From: Phoma sp. XZ068
Taxonomy: Eukaryota; Ascomycota; Dothideomycetes; Pleosporales; Didymellaceae
Direction: 5' to 3'
NCBI GenBank assembly: GCA_004835665.1
Contig: RBKR01000002.1
Span: 2,170,001 to 2,234,000, forward strand
DNA: 64,000 bases
Position numbers and translations under genes: made by a program
The notes under the pieces: model-generated
The model's input: the letters and a program-made list of their open reading frames with translations, nothing else
Database searches by the model: none
What the model was told of the DNA's origin: nothing
Part shown: positions 11,540 through 22,070 of the stretch, in pieces
Numbering within the stretch: the stretch's first letter is position 1
How the letters are laid out: every line of letters starts with the position of its first letter

Positions 11540-13021
11540 TTATGGTTGCCGCTCAGAACGGTCCTGAATTGATATCATTAGACCGAAACTCGTGTTCACA
11601 GCTTTGGTAAACCGTAAGCAATCGCCACACGGTGGACGGCTTACGATAATTGTCGCCTGCGTGAGTAGAACAGGAGGCTTCGCCCGTTGCAGACGGTCGT
11701 CGTCCTCTGACTCAATAAAAACATGCTTGCTGATGAAGTATGCGATAAGCTGCTTTTCTGCGTGGCTAGCGTGGTATTGGCCTTCTATTCCGTGGTCCTT
11801 TCGCTTCTCAATCTTAAGTTGATGGCCCACGATTGCGGAAATCCTCATTACATCGTCTGTCCACTCTTTTCCTGATACAGTGATCTTGGTTTTTCCATGA
11901 CCCCAGCCACTCATTGCTGCTATAGAAGGGAATCTCGGTGGGCGATATAGACAAGCAATGGTTTTCCACTCAGTTGGAACAGGAAATTCCGCGATCGGTG
12001 CAACAAGCTCAATCGTTCCTCGATTGGTTTCTTTGAAGCAGTGCGATTGAAATGCGTGATTGTGTGCAGAATCGTCTGCACTTCGGCTTTCTTTCGGGTC
12101 TTTTAGCAACGCAAAGATCACTCTTCGAGCTTGATTGGCGATGAAGGTTTGTTCTCGATACACCTCAATTTCTCCTCCAGAACGGTGATATCGCTCTTCG
12201 TCGTTCTCCTGGGACTGTCCCGCAAGGTCGATGGCCTGACGGCCATGGATGTCGCGAAGTGTCTTATTCGCACCACATTCTAGAAGGTGCTTGACATTAT
12301 CGATTCGCCCCCAAAGTGCAACTTCCATTAATGACGATCTGTCATCCTTGTTTTGATGATCAGGATCCGCCCCATGATCAAGCAGAAGCTTGACGATAGC
12401 CGGGTACTTTTCGCCAGCTGCCAAGACCAGCGCCGAACTACCCTCCTTATTGATGCCATGTAGGAAAAGCTCGGCTTCAGGACTGGTGCGTATACAATCT
12501 TCCACATAATCGAGATCTCCGAACAATAGCATCCGACTCTTAACATGATCCAGTCTCTTTACAGTGAATTGGTCCTCTCCCCAAAAAAGCTGATGTAAAC
12601 GCCGAAATGTCTCATCTTTCGTGTCGATTGTGATCCACTCCGTAGCTTCTTTCCAATTTTTCGAACCCAAAGATCTAGTCGTATCCAGGTCAAGCTCATC
12701 CAGAGCCCTTTCAAGTGATTCTAGTTCAGCTTCTTCTTCTTCTTCTTATTTCGCTCCGAGCGCAACAAAAAACCCAGTGGATTTGTCGATTTCGTATGCC
12801 ACAGTACCTTCTTGCTCTGAGAAAGGATAATCAAAGCGATAAGATGGAAACGATATAGAAGAGCTGTAGTTGCAATGAGGGACGCGGGAGGTGTTCGCGT
12901 AGCTACCACCAAAACCGTGGTTATGAAGTTTCGAGCAAAATGGGCATTGCACGCAGACTTTCGCGTCGTTCTAGCGCTGAACTGAAGCTAACGGAATGGC
13001 TGTATTTCTAGGTGAAGGCAT
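11540..13021 (-). pseudogene. Ankyrin-repeat DYW-like deaminase with two in-frame stops
   Basis: One minus-strand frame of 494 codons runs from ATG 13021 to the stop at 11540 and reads as one protein except for TAG at 12971-12973 and TAA at 12746-12748. Segment 1 (about 40-60) is a zinc-like block, CPFCSKLHNHG...RVPHC. After the TAA come a Glu-rich helix, two or three ankyrin repeats (about 190-262; ALVLAAGEKYPAIVKLLLDHGADP) and a C-terminal deaminase core with HASHAEKQLIAYF (HAE) and SRPPCGDCLRF (PCxxC). Ankyrin proteins ending in DYW-like deaminase domains are known in ascomycetes; their role is unproven. The TAG could instead be the 3' end of an intron (GCGCTAG) after an unseen first exon. 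I found no plausible intron that removes the TAA in frame. Without readthrough, only the 376-codon distal part (from 12670) or a short N-terminal peptide would be made. Confidence 0.65.
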
Positions 13022-14336
13022 GTCTCTGGTTGTGAAGGAAAGACGCTCTTGCGAAGTTGCAGATGCAGTGAATTCGCCGTTGGCTGCCGCATGCCATCTC
13101 ATCACAGTTCAGAGGTCAGACCCCGCACGAGCGAAATGGAACGATTCATTGCTTTCCTCCGCGCAGATACCTGATAATATTTCAAGTTCCCTGCGCTTCT
13201 GTCTCTATGCGAGCTAGATGTAGACGGCATAGGGATGTTGGAATTCCTGCCGGCCGTGGTGGGCCTGCGCCTACTTGCCTCGCCTTTACCAGTGCCTGGC
13301 CTCATCATCGGCGAACGCGCGCTTTGGGGCTCTACCAAACCACGCTCGGGACCTGTGAACATCTACATATTTAACATTGCTTTAGCAAACTCAAGCTACT
13401 GTTGCAACGTAGTCTTACATTAAACCCAGTTATTACTCTCTACCAACGTGACCATCTCGCAGACAGAAATCCTCTACACCTCCGTACCCAGGCATCTTTA
13501 GAAACAAGCAACACCCTGAATACCGCGACACATCCCACACCATTTTCTTTAAGATTTCCGAGACGTAAGCATTTCCCCATCTAGGTGAATTACCGCATTC
13601 GGCAGTCGCACTGGCCAAGAGTGCGGCTCACCATCAGCCTCAGTCTTGGCATCCTTCTGCACTCCCATTCGTCCTGCCATTCGCACACTGAAGACATACC
13701 GTGGTTCCTAGACCAAACGGTTCCAGCTGAATCTTAGACCTGTGGTTTAGTTGTACCCGTGGATTTCCGAATTTGGGTAGAGATATGTGGTGGTGAAGGC
13801 GAGGCTGTTTGGAGTGCTGAAGTCATGCAGAGGTATTGCTTGGAAGGGAAGGATACCTGCTAGATGAGCGGATGAGTTCTCGATGGGGGGTGTTTCGTGG
13901 ATGAGTAGGGCGACGCGGCGACGAAGGTGATGAGATGAAGAAAATGGTAGAGAAAGGGGAAGGGTAGGCGGGTATATAGATAGATAGGTACTGTATGTGA
14001 AGGGAATATCGCAGTCTGTCAAGTCAAGTGTACCTATCTGTTCTACCCTACTCTACTCTATACAGACTCGTCGTGCTCCAAATTTCCTCCACCGACACGA
14101 ACCCAATAACCAGAACGAAACGAACGAACGCACGAACTTCGCCAGAACTACCAAATCACCACCATCTCGTTTTTCGTTCAGAGGAATTCAAGCGCTTCAT
14201 TACTACACTACCAGACAGTCGAAACCACGGGACGATACTGGCAATCCTAATAGACCAATAAACCACCTTCCCACGATCTACGTCCAACATCCCCCGTCCC
14301 ACAACCCTGCATCCCAAGACCTTATAAGAATCAACC
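13022..14336. other. Spacer upstream of the ankyrin-deaminase frame
   Basis: About 1.3 kb. A minus-strand ORF at 13102-13362 (86 codons, Arg/Ser-rich, ATG start) could be an upstream exon of the interrupted deaminase gene or nothing at all. The rest holds only short low-complexity ORFs. Confidence 0.4.
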
Positions 14337-14501
14337 ATGGTCCCCCTAGCCTTCACAGCCGGCCTAGGACCAAATATGACCTACCCACCCCCGACGGGTT
14401 CTTCTCCTTCGTCCATCGCCACTGTGAATGGGAATGAGACGAGTAGTACGGCAACCTCGAATTCGACGACGACGACAAGCTCGGGAGGTACTTCGCGATG
14501 A
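14337..14501 (+). CDS. Possible small Ser/Thr-rich protein
   Basis: A 54-codon ORF starts at an ATG in the good context CAACCATGG and encodes a protein rich in Ser, Thr, Gly and Asn with several N-x-S/T sites. The 3' part contains a possible intron, GTACTT at about 14487 to AAATAG at 14554, with a CTAAC branch site; splicing would replace the last six residues with a basic tail ending at a TGA near 14616. I do not recognise it. It could be a 5' leader ORF or chance. Confidence 0.2.
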   Translation: MVPLAFTAGLGPNMTYPPPTGSSPSSIATVNGNETSSTATSNSTTTTSSGGTSR

Positions 14502-14779
14502 TTTGGGGTGGGATGAGATATTGACCTAATCCTAACCCTGACTTGGGCAAATAGATGGAAATGGAAGTAAGAAAAGGGGATTGCGGATGAGACTAAAGCA
14601 TATACAGCACCCGACATGAACATGAATGCGAATATCAAAAGGGCAAAAGGGGGAAAGCAAGCACTGAAAACAAACAAACGCCGTGAATTTTTCTCGATAT
14701 CTCGATATAAAACGCCCTGCAATGCAATCTACGTCTACATCTACATTCACTCCCCAATTCGCCCTCCCTCTCGTCATCG

Positions 14780-17316
14780 CTACTTCCTCTTCTTCGCCGC
14801 CCTCTTCTCACCCCGAACATCCTTCTTCAACCTCGCATCCACCATCTTATACTTACCCTTCGTCCCCTTCGGCCGCCCCTTAATACCATTATTACCACCG
14901 CGGGCAACAACAACGCTAACCTTGCCCTTTGGCTTCTTCTTGGCGGCTCGACTCATCAGGCGCGCAATACTCTGCGCCTTTTCCTTCTCCGTCATGCCCT
15001 CTTCGTCGGCGAGCATGGCGCTCTTCTTCTTGAGCTTCTCGAGGCGCTGGGCGGCCTTGAATTTCTTGCGGGCGTGGGCTTCGCGGACTTTCTTGATGGG
15101 GCGCGCGTTGAGGGCGCGCATCTTTTCTTTGATGGCGGCGGCGGCGGCGGCGGTCGTGGGGCGCTGGAGCTTGGAGTGCTTGTTTTCGTCGTCGAGGAAC
15201 CAGTCTGGCAGGCCGTCGACGTCGCGGAGGGAGTAGCGGTTGAAGGAGTCGTCGAGGAGGTCGTGTTTTGTCTTTTTGCCCGTGGCCATTTGGTGGGCGA
15301 GAGTCATGGCTTCGGCGGTGATGATGTCGATGTCGGGTTTGCCGTTCTTCATGGGGATCTCGTCGTGTTCCCATTGAGACTCGTCGCGGGCGACTTCCTC
15401 GATCTTGTCGTCATCGTCGTCGGACCAGTCTTCGGGGGCGGGCTGGGCGAATGTGGCTTTCTTGGTGGGCTTTTCGGACACGGCGTCGGCGTCCTCCATC
15501 TTGACGTCCTCCTCGCCTTCGACGTCAATGCCGCTGTCTTCGTCTTCCTCGATGTCGTCGAGACCGTCGATATCTTTGAAGATGTCTTGGTCGAAGAAGC
15601 GAGCGGCTCGCCTTGTCAAGCCACTGCCACCATCCTCTGCTTCGAGAGTGGTGATGAGCTTCTTTGGGCCATCCTCTTCCTCGTCACTGCTAGAGTCGCT
15701 GTCTGCGTCTTGTATGAGCTCGTCGTCGCTCTCATCCTTGTCGCCGTCTGAGAAGCCGTTCCACTCGCCGTCTTCGTTGTCACCTCTTGCGCGCTTCGCA
15801 CGGTATTTGGCGTCGCGAGCGGACTTTTGCTCGACATACTCGTCGTACTGGGAGTCGAGGTAGCGCTCGAGGTTGTCTCCCTCCTCGTCATCTGTGAGCT
15901 CGTCCTCACTAACATCGTCCTTCTCCTTCTCGACCACCTGTGCCATCTTGCCACGGGCAATCTTGGAGAGTGCGCCGTCCTTGTCGACAGCCTTGAGGGC
16001 GAACATAGCGTCGTCGCCGGTGGGCCCAGCTTGCTCCATACCGATGTCGAAGGGGGTTGCCATGTTCATCTGCATACGGACAATCTCTTTTTGCTTGCGC
16101 TCGTTTTCAGTGCGACGCTGCTTCTTCTTCTGCTTGGAGTCCTTGTCCTTGAGCCTCTCGAGTTCTTCCTGCAGCTTCATCTCCTCGTCCATGTCCTCGA
16201 TCTTTGCGACTTCCTCGCCCTCCTTGGCCTCTTCAGCCTCTTTGGCGGCGGCTGCATCCTTCTGCTTCTTGGAGAAACCGAAGATATCACGGACCTTGAG
16301 TCGCCAGCGCAGGAGGCGCTTGAAGTCAGCGCGGCCAAGCACCTTCAAGTCGGCGCAGCAGTCGCGGATTTCTTTTGTGGTCTCGGGCAGCTTGTCAATG
16401 GTTGCAATAGCGACGTCTCCGTTGCCCTTTTGCTCGAAGCTCAGCCTGTTGAGGCTGCCGAGCATGGCAATGGGATCGGGTGTTTCGACAAACTCGGCGA
16501 CGGTGGCCTCGTGGAACTGGGTCCAGTCGCCCTCCTCGTAACCGCCACGCTTGCGCTTCTTCTTCTCTGGGTTGAAGACCTTGGCCTCGTTGTTGGGGGT
16601 GGGGTCGGCAAGCTCAGCAAAGACGTAGCGGGCGTCGAGGAACTTGGGGTCGAGGTTCTTGGGGGCCTTGTAGCCACGGCAGACGACGAAGATTTCGGCC
16701 GAGACGTTACGACTGGAGGGGGGCTTGGTGGCCTCGACCTTCATGAACAGCTGCTGGAAACACCAGAGCAGGGCGTTGTAGTCCTTGGATCGGAAGACCT
16801 TGGTGACAAAGGTGCCGCCCTCGGCCAGGAACTCGGTGGCCAGCTTCATGGACTGCAGCACGAGCTCGGCCTGGGAGAAGGCGTCCTGCACCCAGGCGGT
16901 ACCGACGTTGGGCGCACCGTCGTGGATGACAGCATCGGCCTTCAAGTGCTTCAGGTGCGAGCGCAGGGTGGTGCGGCACTTGTCGGTGGTGATGTCGCTC
17001 TGGAAGGTGATGCAGCGCGGGATGGGCTTGATCGGGGCGAGATCGACACCGACGATGAGGGCGCCCGCAGGCATGACCTGCGCGGGTTAGACGGTTCGTG
17101 CAGTGGGGGTGACTGTGTACGCACCTCGGAGGCGACCTGGCACCATGAGCCAGGCGCGGCGCAAAGATCAATCAAGACCTTGCTCTTCTCGAGGAAGTTG
17201 TACTTTTTGTTCAGCTGGATCAGCTTGAAGGCGGCACGGGCGCGGTAGCCCTTCTCCTTGGCGAGCTTGTACCATTTGTCGAGACGCCCCTTGCCGTGCT
17301 TCTTCTGGATCGCCAT
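14780..17316 (-). CDS. SPB1: AdoMet-dependent rRNA methyltransferase Spb1
   Basis: Two exons, 17316-17125 and 17077-14780, with a 47-nt intron, give 829 aa (yeast Spb1 is 841). The N-terminal FtsJ/RrmJ methyltransferase domain (about 1-210) shows Lys31 in FKLIQLN, the SAM motif DLCAAPGSW at 50-58, VIHDGAP and [11 protein letters not shown], which fit the K-D-K-E catalytic set. The centre is a long coiled, highly charged region with EEDE and KKKKR runs, and the end holds the Spb1 C-terminal domain (PF07780; [17 protein letters not shown]). The known family role is 2'-O-methylation of G2922 in the 25S rRNA A-loop and assembly of 60S pre-ribosomes in the nucleolus. An Ala run near 15134-15157 comes from a GGC repeat. 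Long open frames on the opposite strand are composition artefacts. Confidence 0.95.
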
Positions 17317-17436
17317 GGCTGCGGTGCGGCGTGGAGTGAAGGTTGGGCGCGTGAGTTGGCGGCCGTGAAAGTTCAAAGACGGCGGGTCGAAAAAGTTTGG
17401 ACCCACCGCCCCACTGGGCACTGGCAGAATGGGGCA

Positions 17437-17570
17437 GCCACAGGTGTTTAAGCCACAGGTGTTTAAGCCACAGATGTCAAGCCACAGATGTCAAGTCACA
17501 GATGTCAAGCCACAGATATTCAAGCCACATGTACTTCCAGCCACAGATGTCTACGCCACAGGCAGCCACA
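17437..17570. repeat. Tandem 14-15 bp repeat (AGCCACAGATGTCA) in a divergent promoter
   Basis: About nine imperfect head-to-tail copies of a 14-15 bp unit, consensus AGCCACAGATGTCA, with an early variant AGCCACAGGTGTTTA present twice. It lies in the 419-bp region between the SPB1 start (17316) and the hydrolase start (17736), the only promoter space for both genes. It may be a simple minisatellite or a set of regulator sites; the sequence alone cannot say. Confidence 0.85.
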
Positions 17571-17735
17571 CCTCCGCGGTCGCAGCTGATAGCGCACGGG
17601 TGGCATGCGTCATTCCCCGTCGATGCACGTTCAGCCGCCCACGGGAACGCGGCGGCCAGCTCACATGCGTCCTGTGCGCTGCACCTACACCCACCCGCCC
17701 TGAGGCCACCCTGCCTGCTCCGCGCTCACAGAGCC

Positions 17736-20632
17736 ATGAGCCCCCGCAAGAAGCCCAAGCCCAACCCCAAGGCGCCCGACAGCACCGAGGCACATGCCAG
17801 CAGTACGGAGACCACCGAGCCCTCGATAGGCGCACTCGATGCAAGCACAGCAAGCACAACATCACACGAGACGGCTGCGAGCCAGGCAGCGTCGGAAGCA
17901 TCCACGGCAACAGACAGGCCGTCCACGCCCACCACCGGCACGCACACACCAAAGAGCGGGCGCACATGGCTGGGCGGCACAGGCAGCTGGCGGTCCAAGG
18001 CACCCCCCGTGGTGAAGACGGCCCAGGAGACCATTGGCATCAGTGTCAGCGGCGGTGCAACCGCTGAGCTGCCCAGGGAAGAGGTCAAGAAGCCCACCAG
18101 CGAGTCGCCCGCGCGCTTCCTCACCAAGCGCAAGTCGAGCAAGAGCTTCGCACTGCCCACCTCCACCACCAAGATCACCGTGTCCTCGGACGGTGCGGTC
18201 GAAGAGACAGAGGCCTCGGCCGCACAAAAGGCAGAGGGTACGCCAACAGCAGCACCGACCGGAGACGACGCACCCCTACCGCCCGAGCCTCCCCGGCCCG
18301 AGCAAGCAGCGAATGCGTGGGGGTGGACGACCTGGTGGTCACGGCCCGACGGCTACACAGAGGCCGCCAAGGCAAAGAGTGCTGGGCAGAGCAGCGTGGA
18401 GGAAGCATCAAGCACCCCACTGCCCGGCCCCACGCCTTCAGAGGAGCCAGATGCAAAGACAAAGGGTCTGGACAGCGCACTCGCCAACGGCCAGACCGCG
18501 AATGGAGACAAGAAGGACAGCGTGTCTACGGAGCTAGCACCTCCCCAGAGCATTGAGTCCAAAGACGCACCAGCAGCCAAACCAACACGAAACACAGCAA
18601 GCGGTTCGTGGTTCTGGCTGTGGAGCAATGCTCAGAACGTCCAAGCCAACTCGCCTCCACCGCAGGAACCCACCAAGGACTTCTTCACCCCGAACACGTA
18701 CTCGGATCAAGCAACAGAACTGGCGCCGGAAGTAGCAGTAAAGACACAGCCAGCAGTAGAAACGCAGGCAGCAGTGGAAGCACAGCCTGCAGTAAAAACA
18801 CAGCCAGCAGAGCAAACCAATGCTCCAGCGCCTCCGCCAGAAACTACACAACAATCAAAAGGCCAGGCCAAGGCATCAGCATGGGCCTTTTGGTATCGAG
18901 AGCCCGCTGCAGACAGCAAGCCTGCAGAAGGCGAGGCGCACAAGCATGTCGGCGAGGTGGCAGTCTTCAACACCCCATCGCAGTCTCACCCAGAAGCAGC
19001 CCAGTTCAATGAGCAGGAGCAGCCAAAGGTGGACGCACCCGAACCGCCAAAGGAACCGCCAAAACCAAAAGAGTCCATCGTGAAGAAGTCGTTGGGCTCC
19101 CTGCGAGGGCGGTCGAAGAAGAAGGTATCTAAGGACCTTTCCAACGAAACACCGACAGATACACCTGCATCGAGTGCGCCGGCCACACCCACCAGATCCT
19201 CGCCGGAGCGGGAGCCAACTCGCACTCAGACAGCCCCAGCCGCACAGCCAGCGCCCAAGCAGGCGACAAAAACGAAGCAAGAGCCACCGAACCTGATTCT
19301 CCCCGAGTTTCACTCCACATACCGTCTGGCCCAGCAACCGAGTTTCTGGAAGCAGGTGCGACAGTACTTCCTAGGCGGTGAGCGCGCAGCTCCTCACCTG
19401 CACATCAACCCGGCGCCGCCACGTATAAAGAAAGCCGTTGCCATTGGTGTTCACGGCTTCTTCCCAGCCCCAATCTTCCAGCGCATCATGGGCCAGCCTA
19501 CAGGGACATCCATACGATTCGCCAACGCTGCAGCTGCCGCAATCAAAGAGTGGTCTGAGAGCCGCGGATACTGTCCAGAGATCGAGCAGGTCGCTCTGGA
19601 AGGCGAAGGCTTCATCGCGGAAAGGGTGAATACTCTGTGGAAGTTGTTACTGAACTGGATCGATCACATCAAAGAAGCTGACTTCATCCTGGTCGCCTGC
19701 CACTCGCAAGGCGTGCCCGTGGCGATGATGCTAGTAGCGAAGCTGATACAGTTTGGCTGTGTCAACGCCACACGGATTGGTGTCTGCGCCATGGCAGGCG
19801 TCAACATGGGCCCCTTCATAGAATACAAAACGAAATATTTCGGCCCCACCGCCGCCGAGCTTTTCGAATTCTCAGACCCCAAGAGCCTGGTCAGCCAGAT
19901 GTACCTCGCCGCTCTAGACGAAGTCCTCCGCTTCGGCGTGCGGATCCTCTACGTCGGCAGCATCGACGACCAGCTCGTCTCCCTCGAAGTTCGTCCCCCT
20001 TCCCCTCACATAAGTACCCTACTAACCGCCCCCAGTCATCCACCTTCTCCACCCTCTCCCACCCCTACATCTACCGCGCCGTCTTCGTCGACGGCCGCAT
20101 CCACGCCCCCGACTTCCTCACCCACCTCATCGGCTTCACCCTCAAACTGCGCAACCTAGGACTCCCAGACCACAGTCTAATCCGCGAACTCTCGCCCGCC
20201 CTCGCAGGCTCCCTCTACGGCGGCGAAGGCCACTCCCGCGTCTACGAAGATCCCGCCATATACTCGCTCGCCGTACAGCATGCCCTCGAAACGACGAGTC
20301 TGCCTGTGCAGACCCAGCCACGGCCCGGCAGCGCAGCGAGTTTCGCGGGTATTAATATCCCTGTCGTCGGCGAGTTGGACGCCTCAGCGAAAGAAAAAGA
20401 CGATATTCTCAAGCTGAGAGTAAAAGACTATGCGACGCCTGCTACGGCTGCTGCGCAGAATCCGTATTTTCTGCCGTGGGCGATGCGCGGACTCCTTGAA
20501 GAGGAGTTTGTGAAGAAGGAGTTGGGAGACGAGGTAAAGGAGCTGCTGAGCATGTTTGAGGAGTGGAGGCCTGTTGTTAAGCAGTTGAGGGAGGTGAAGT
20601 TTAGGTTGGAGGCTGTTAGGAGTAAGCTTTAG
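17736..20632 (+). CDS. Large fungal protein with alpha/beta-hydrolase-like C-terminal half
   Basis: Two exons, 17736-19988 and 20036-20632, with a 47-nt intron (GTTCGT...CCCCAG, branch CTAAC) give 949 aa. I chose the ATG at MSPRKKPKPN because the frame upstream reads the minisatellite. Residues 1-520 are disordered (Pro, Ala, Thr, Gln), with a Trp-containing motif repeated three times (WGWTTWWSRP, GSWFWLWSN, ASAWAFWYREP) and a short QPAV/TQ repeat near 18741-18815. The C-terminal part starts at LILPEFHSTY and looks like a serine hydrolase: AIGVHGFFPAP, then ILVACHSQGVPVAMM as the nucleophile elbow (G-x-S-x-G variant, H-S-Q-G), DDQLVSLE as a possible acid and DGRIHAPDF for the His. The substrate is unknown; a lipid is a guess. 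Confidence 0.75.
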
Positions 20633-21024
20633 TGGATGATGATGTTCTAGAAAAGGAAGGGGGAAGTGAAGAGGTTGGGGACTTGGCGATTTGACTTCTT
20701 GTTTGATAGTATATTATACCAATATAGCGTAGTTGTTCTGGTGTGAACTGGAGTGGAGTGGTGTGGGTGGGTGGGTAAATATGTAGATGTATATTAACAC
20801 AAACTTTAACTTTAACTCTAGCATCACCCCAATTCTCCTTCCTTTCCTTCCTCTCATCGCATCATCTGAGACCTTGATAATCATGAAGACTACTTGCTCA
20901 TGATCCCTATCTCCCCACCTGCCCACTCGATAACTGCATACAAGCGGGTGATTTGCGTATAAGCAAAATTATGCATACACCGCATCTTCCCGCTCCACTA
21001 CATGCCTAGTTGGTAGTACGTGGC
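20633..21024. other. Convergent 3' spacer
   Basis: About 390 bp between the 3' ends of the hydrolase gene and RFA3. It contains a GTGG/GGGT-rich patch near 20750-20775 and pyrimidine runs. No gene seen. Confidence 0.55.
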
Positions 21025-21801
21025 CTACTGATCATCGTAGAAAATCTCCTTGTGTCGGTGCGTTGCTTCTACTACTGCGTTTGCGGCGTTGAAATCTAGG
21101 CGGGTTAGTATGTGCGCGCATTTGTATTTGCTTTCTCCATATGCCAGGGGAGAATTAGGCTGGTGGAAGACGAACATGGAAGGGTTGATGATAAAGGAAG
21201 TGTCGTACCAAAAACGAAGAAAGAGATAAAGAGGGAGGGGAAGTATGAATGAAGGAAGAAGTGGAAGTGGAAGTGGATAAAGAAGAAGAGAACAGAGGAA
21301 GTAAAAAATGCAACGTACCAACGCCCGTCCCAAAATCCGTTGCGGCTTGTACTTTGATGGCCAAGTTGCCGTCAACCTTGCCGATGATTTCGACGGCGTG
21401 GTTGAGCGAGAGGTGTGCGTCCTGCTGTTGTGTTAGTAGCTTCTTCCACTGCGATATAAACGGACGTGACACGACAAGACAAGACATAGTTGACGTGACT
21501 CGTGTATATGCCACACCCCATCGATGGAGGCGAAAGTGCAAATCGAGCTTGCAACATCGTCGACAGCAGCTGCAACGCTGCAACTTTGAATACATAATCG
21601 CCACAATCCAATACCGCAAATTGAATGTTTTATGTTTTAGAGTGTACGTACCCGGTTCAGAATAACATCAATCTGACCCCCCGCATCGATAACCGCGTTC
21701 TCGCCCCGCAGCTGGACTACCTTGCCCAGCACGCGGACGATGCGGTGCTGGAATTGGGCGAGGTGCGGTTGCAGCACGCGTGGGGTTTGTGGGTGGTCCA
21801 T
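21025..21801 (-). CDS. RFA3: Replication protein A 14-kDa subunit (RPA3 type)
   Basis: Three exons, 21801-21652, 21421-21319 and 21095-21025, give 107 aa. Joined, they read an OB fold: VLQPHLAQFQHRIVRVLGKV, then LRGENAVIDAGGQIDVILNR, then HAVEIIGKVDGNLAIKVQAA and the C-terminal helix DFNAANAVVEATHRHKEIF. Length and pattern match Rfa3/Ssb3/RPA3, the smallest subunit of the heterotrimer that coats single-stranded DNA in replication and repair. Introns are 230 and 223 nt, several times the usual length in this window, and both have CTAAC branch sites. The acceptor of exon 2 is a tandem CAGCAG, so isoforms with or without one Gln are possible. Confidence 0.85.
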
Positions 21802-22070
21802 TGCGGTGTGATGTGAAGGGGGTGGTGTTGTGGGTGTGGAGAGTGAGGCGCGGGGATAGGTGGTGTATGGTGGATGCTGGTGGTGAGTTTGACGCGTCGC
21901 GTGTAGGTGGGGGCGTTTTTGGGTTAGCGCGGAACGAGATCACGTGGCACTTTATGTGAAGAACACCAGATGTGTGCTGGAGTGTTGTGAGATATGGTCA
22001 AGGATTTAGTGCAGTGGTCATTCTGAATGAAAGTTCTATATGTATGCTGTTGCAACGACCTCGACTTCCA

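Noticed and set aside
12746..12973. A-to-I editing of the stops (UAG to UGG) as the explanation for the interrupted deaminase frame.
   Set aside because: Stop-correcting editing is known mainly from Sordariomycetes sexual tissue, and the UAA would need two edits. No evidence in the sequence supports it over a pseudogene.
15827..17248. A 473-codon open frame on the plus strand opposite SPB1.
   Set aside because: It is the mirror of a GC-rich, charged coding sequence, gives a low-complexity Leu/Val/Gly protein and has no recognisable domain. SPB1 explains the interval.
17397..17735. A longer N-terminus for the hydrolase gene, since the frame is open back to 17397.
   Set aside because: The extra residues are a translation of the minisatellite. 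The ATG at 17736 begins a normal basic N-terminus.
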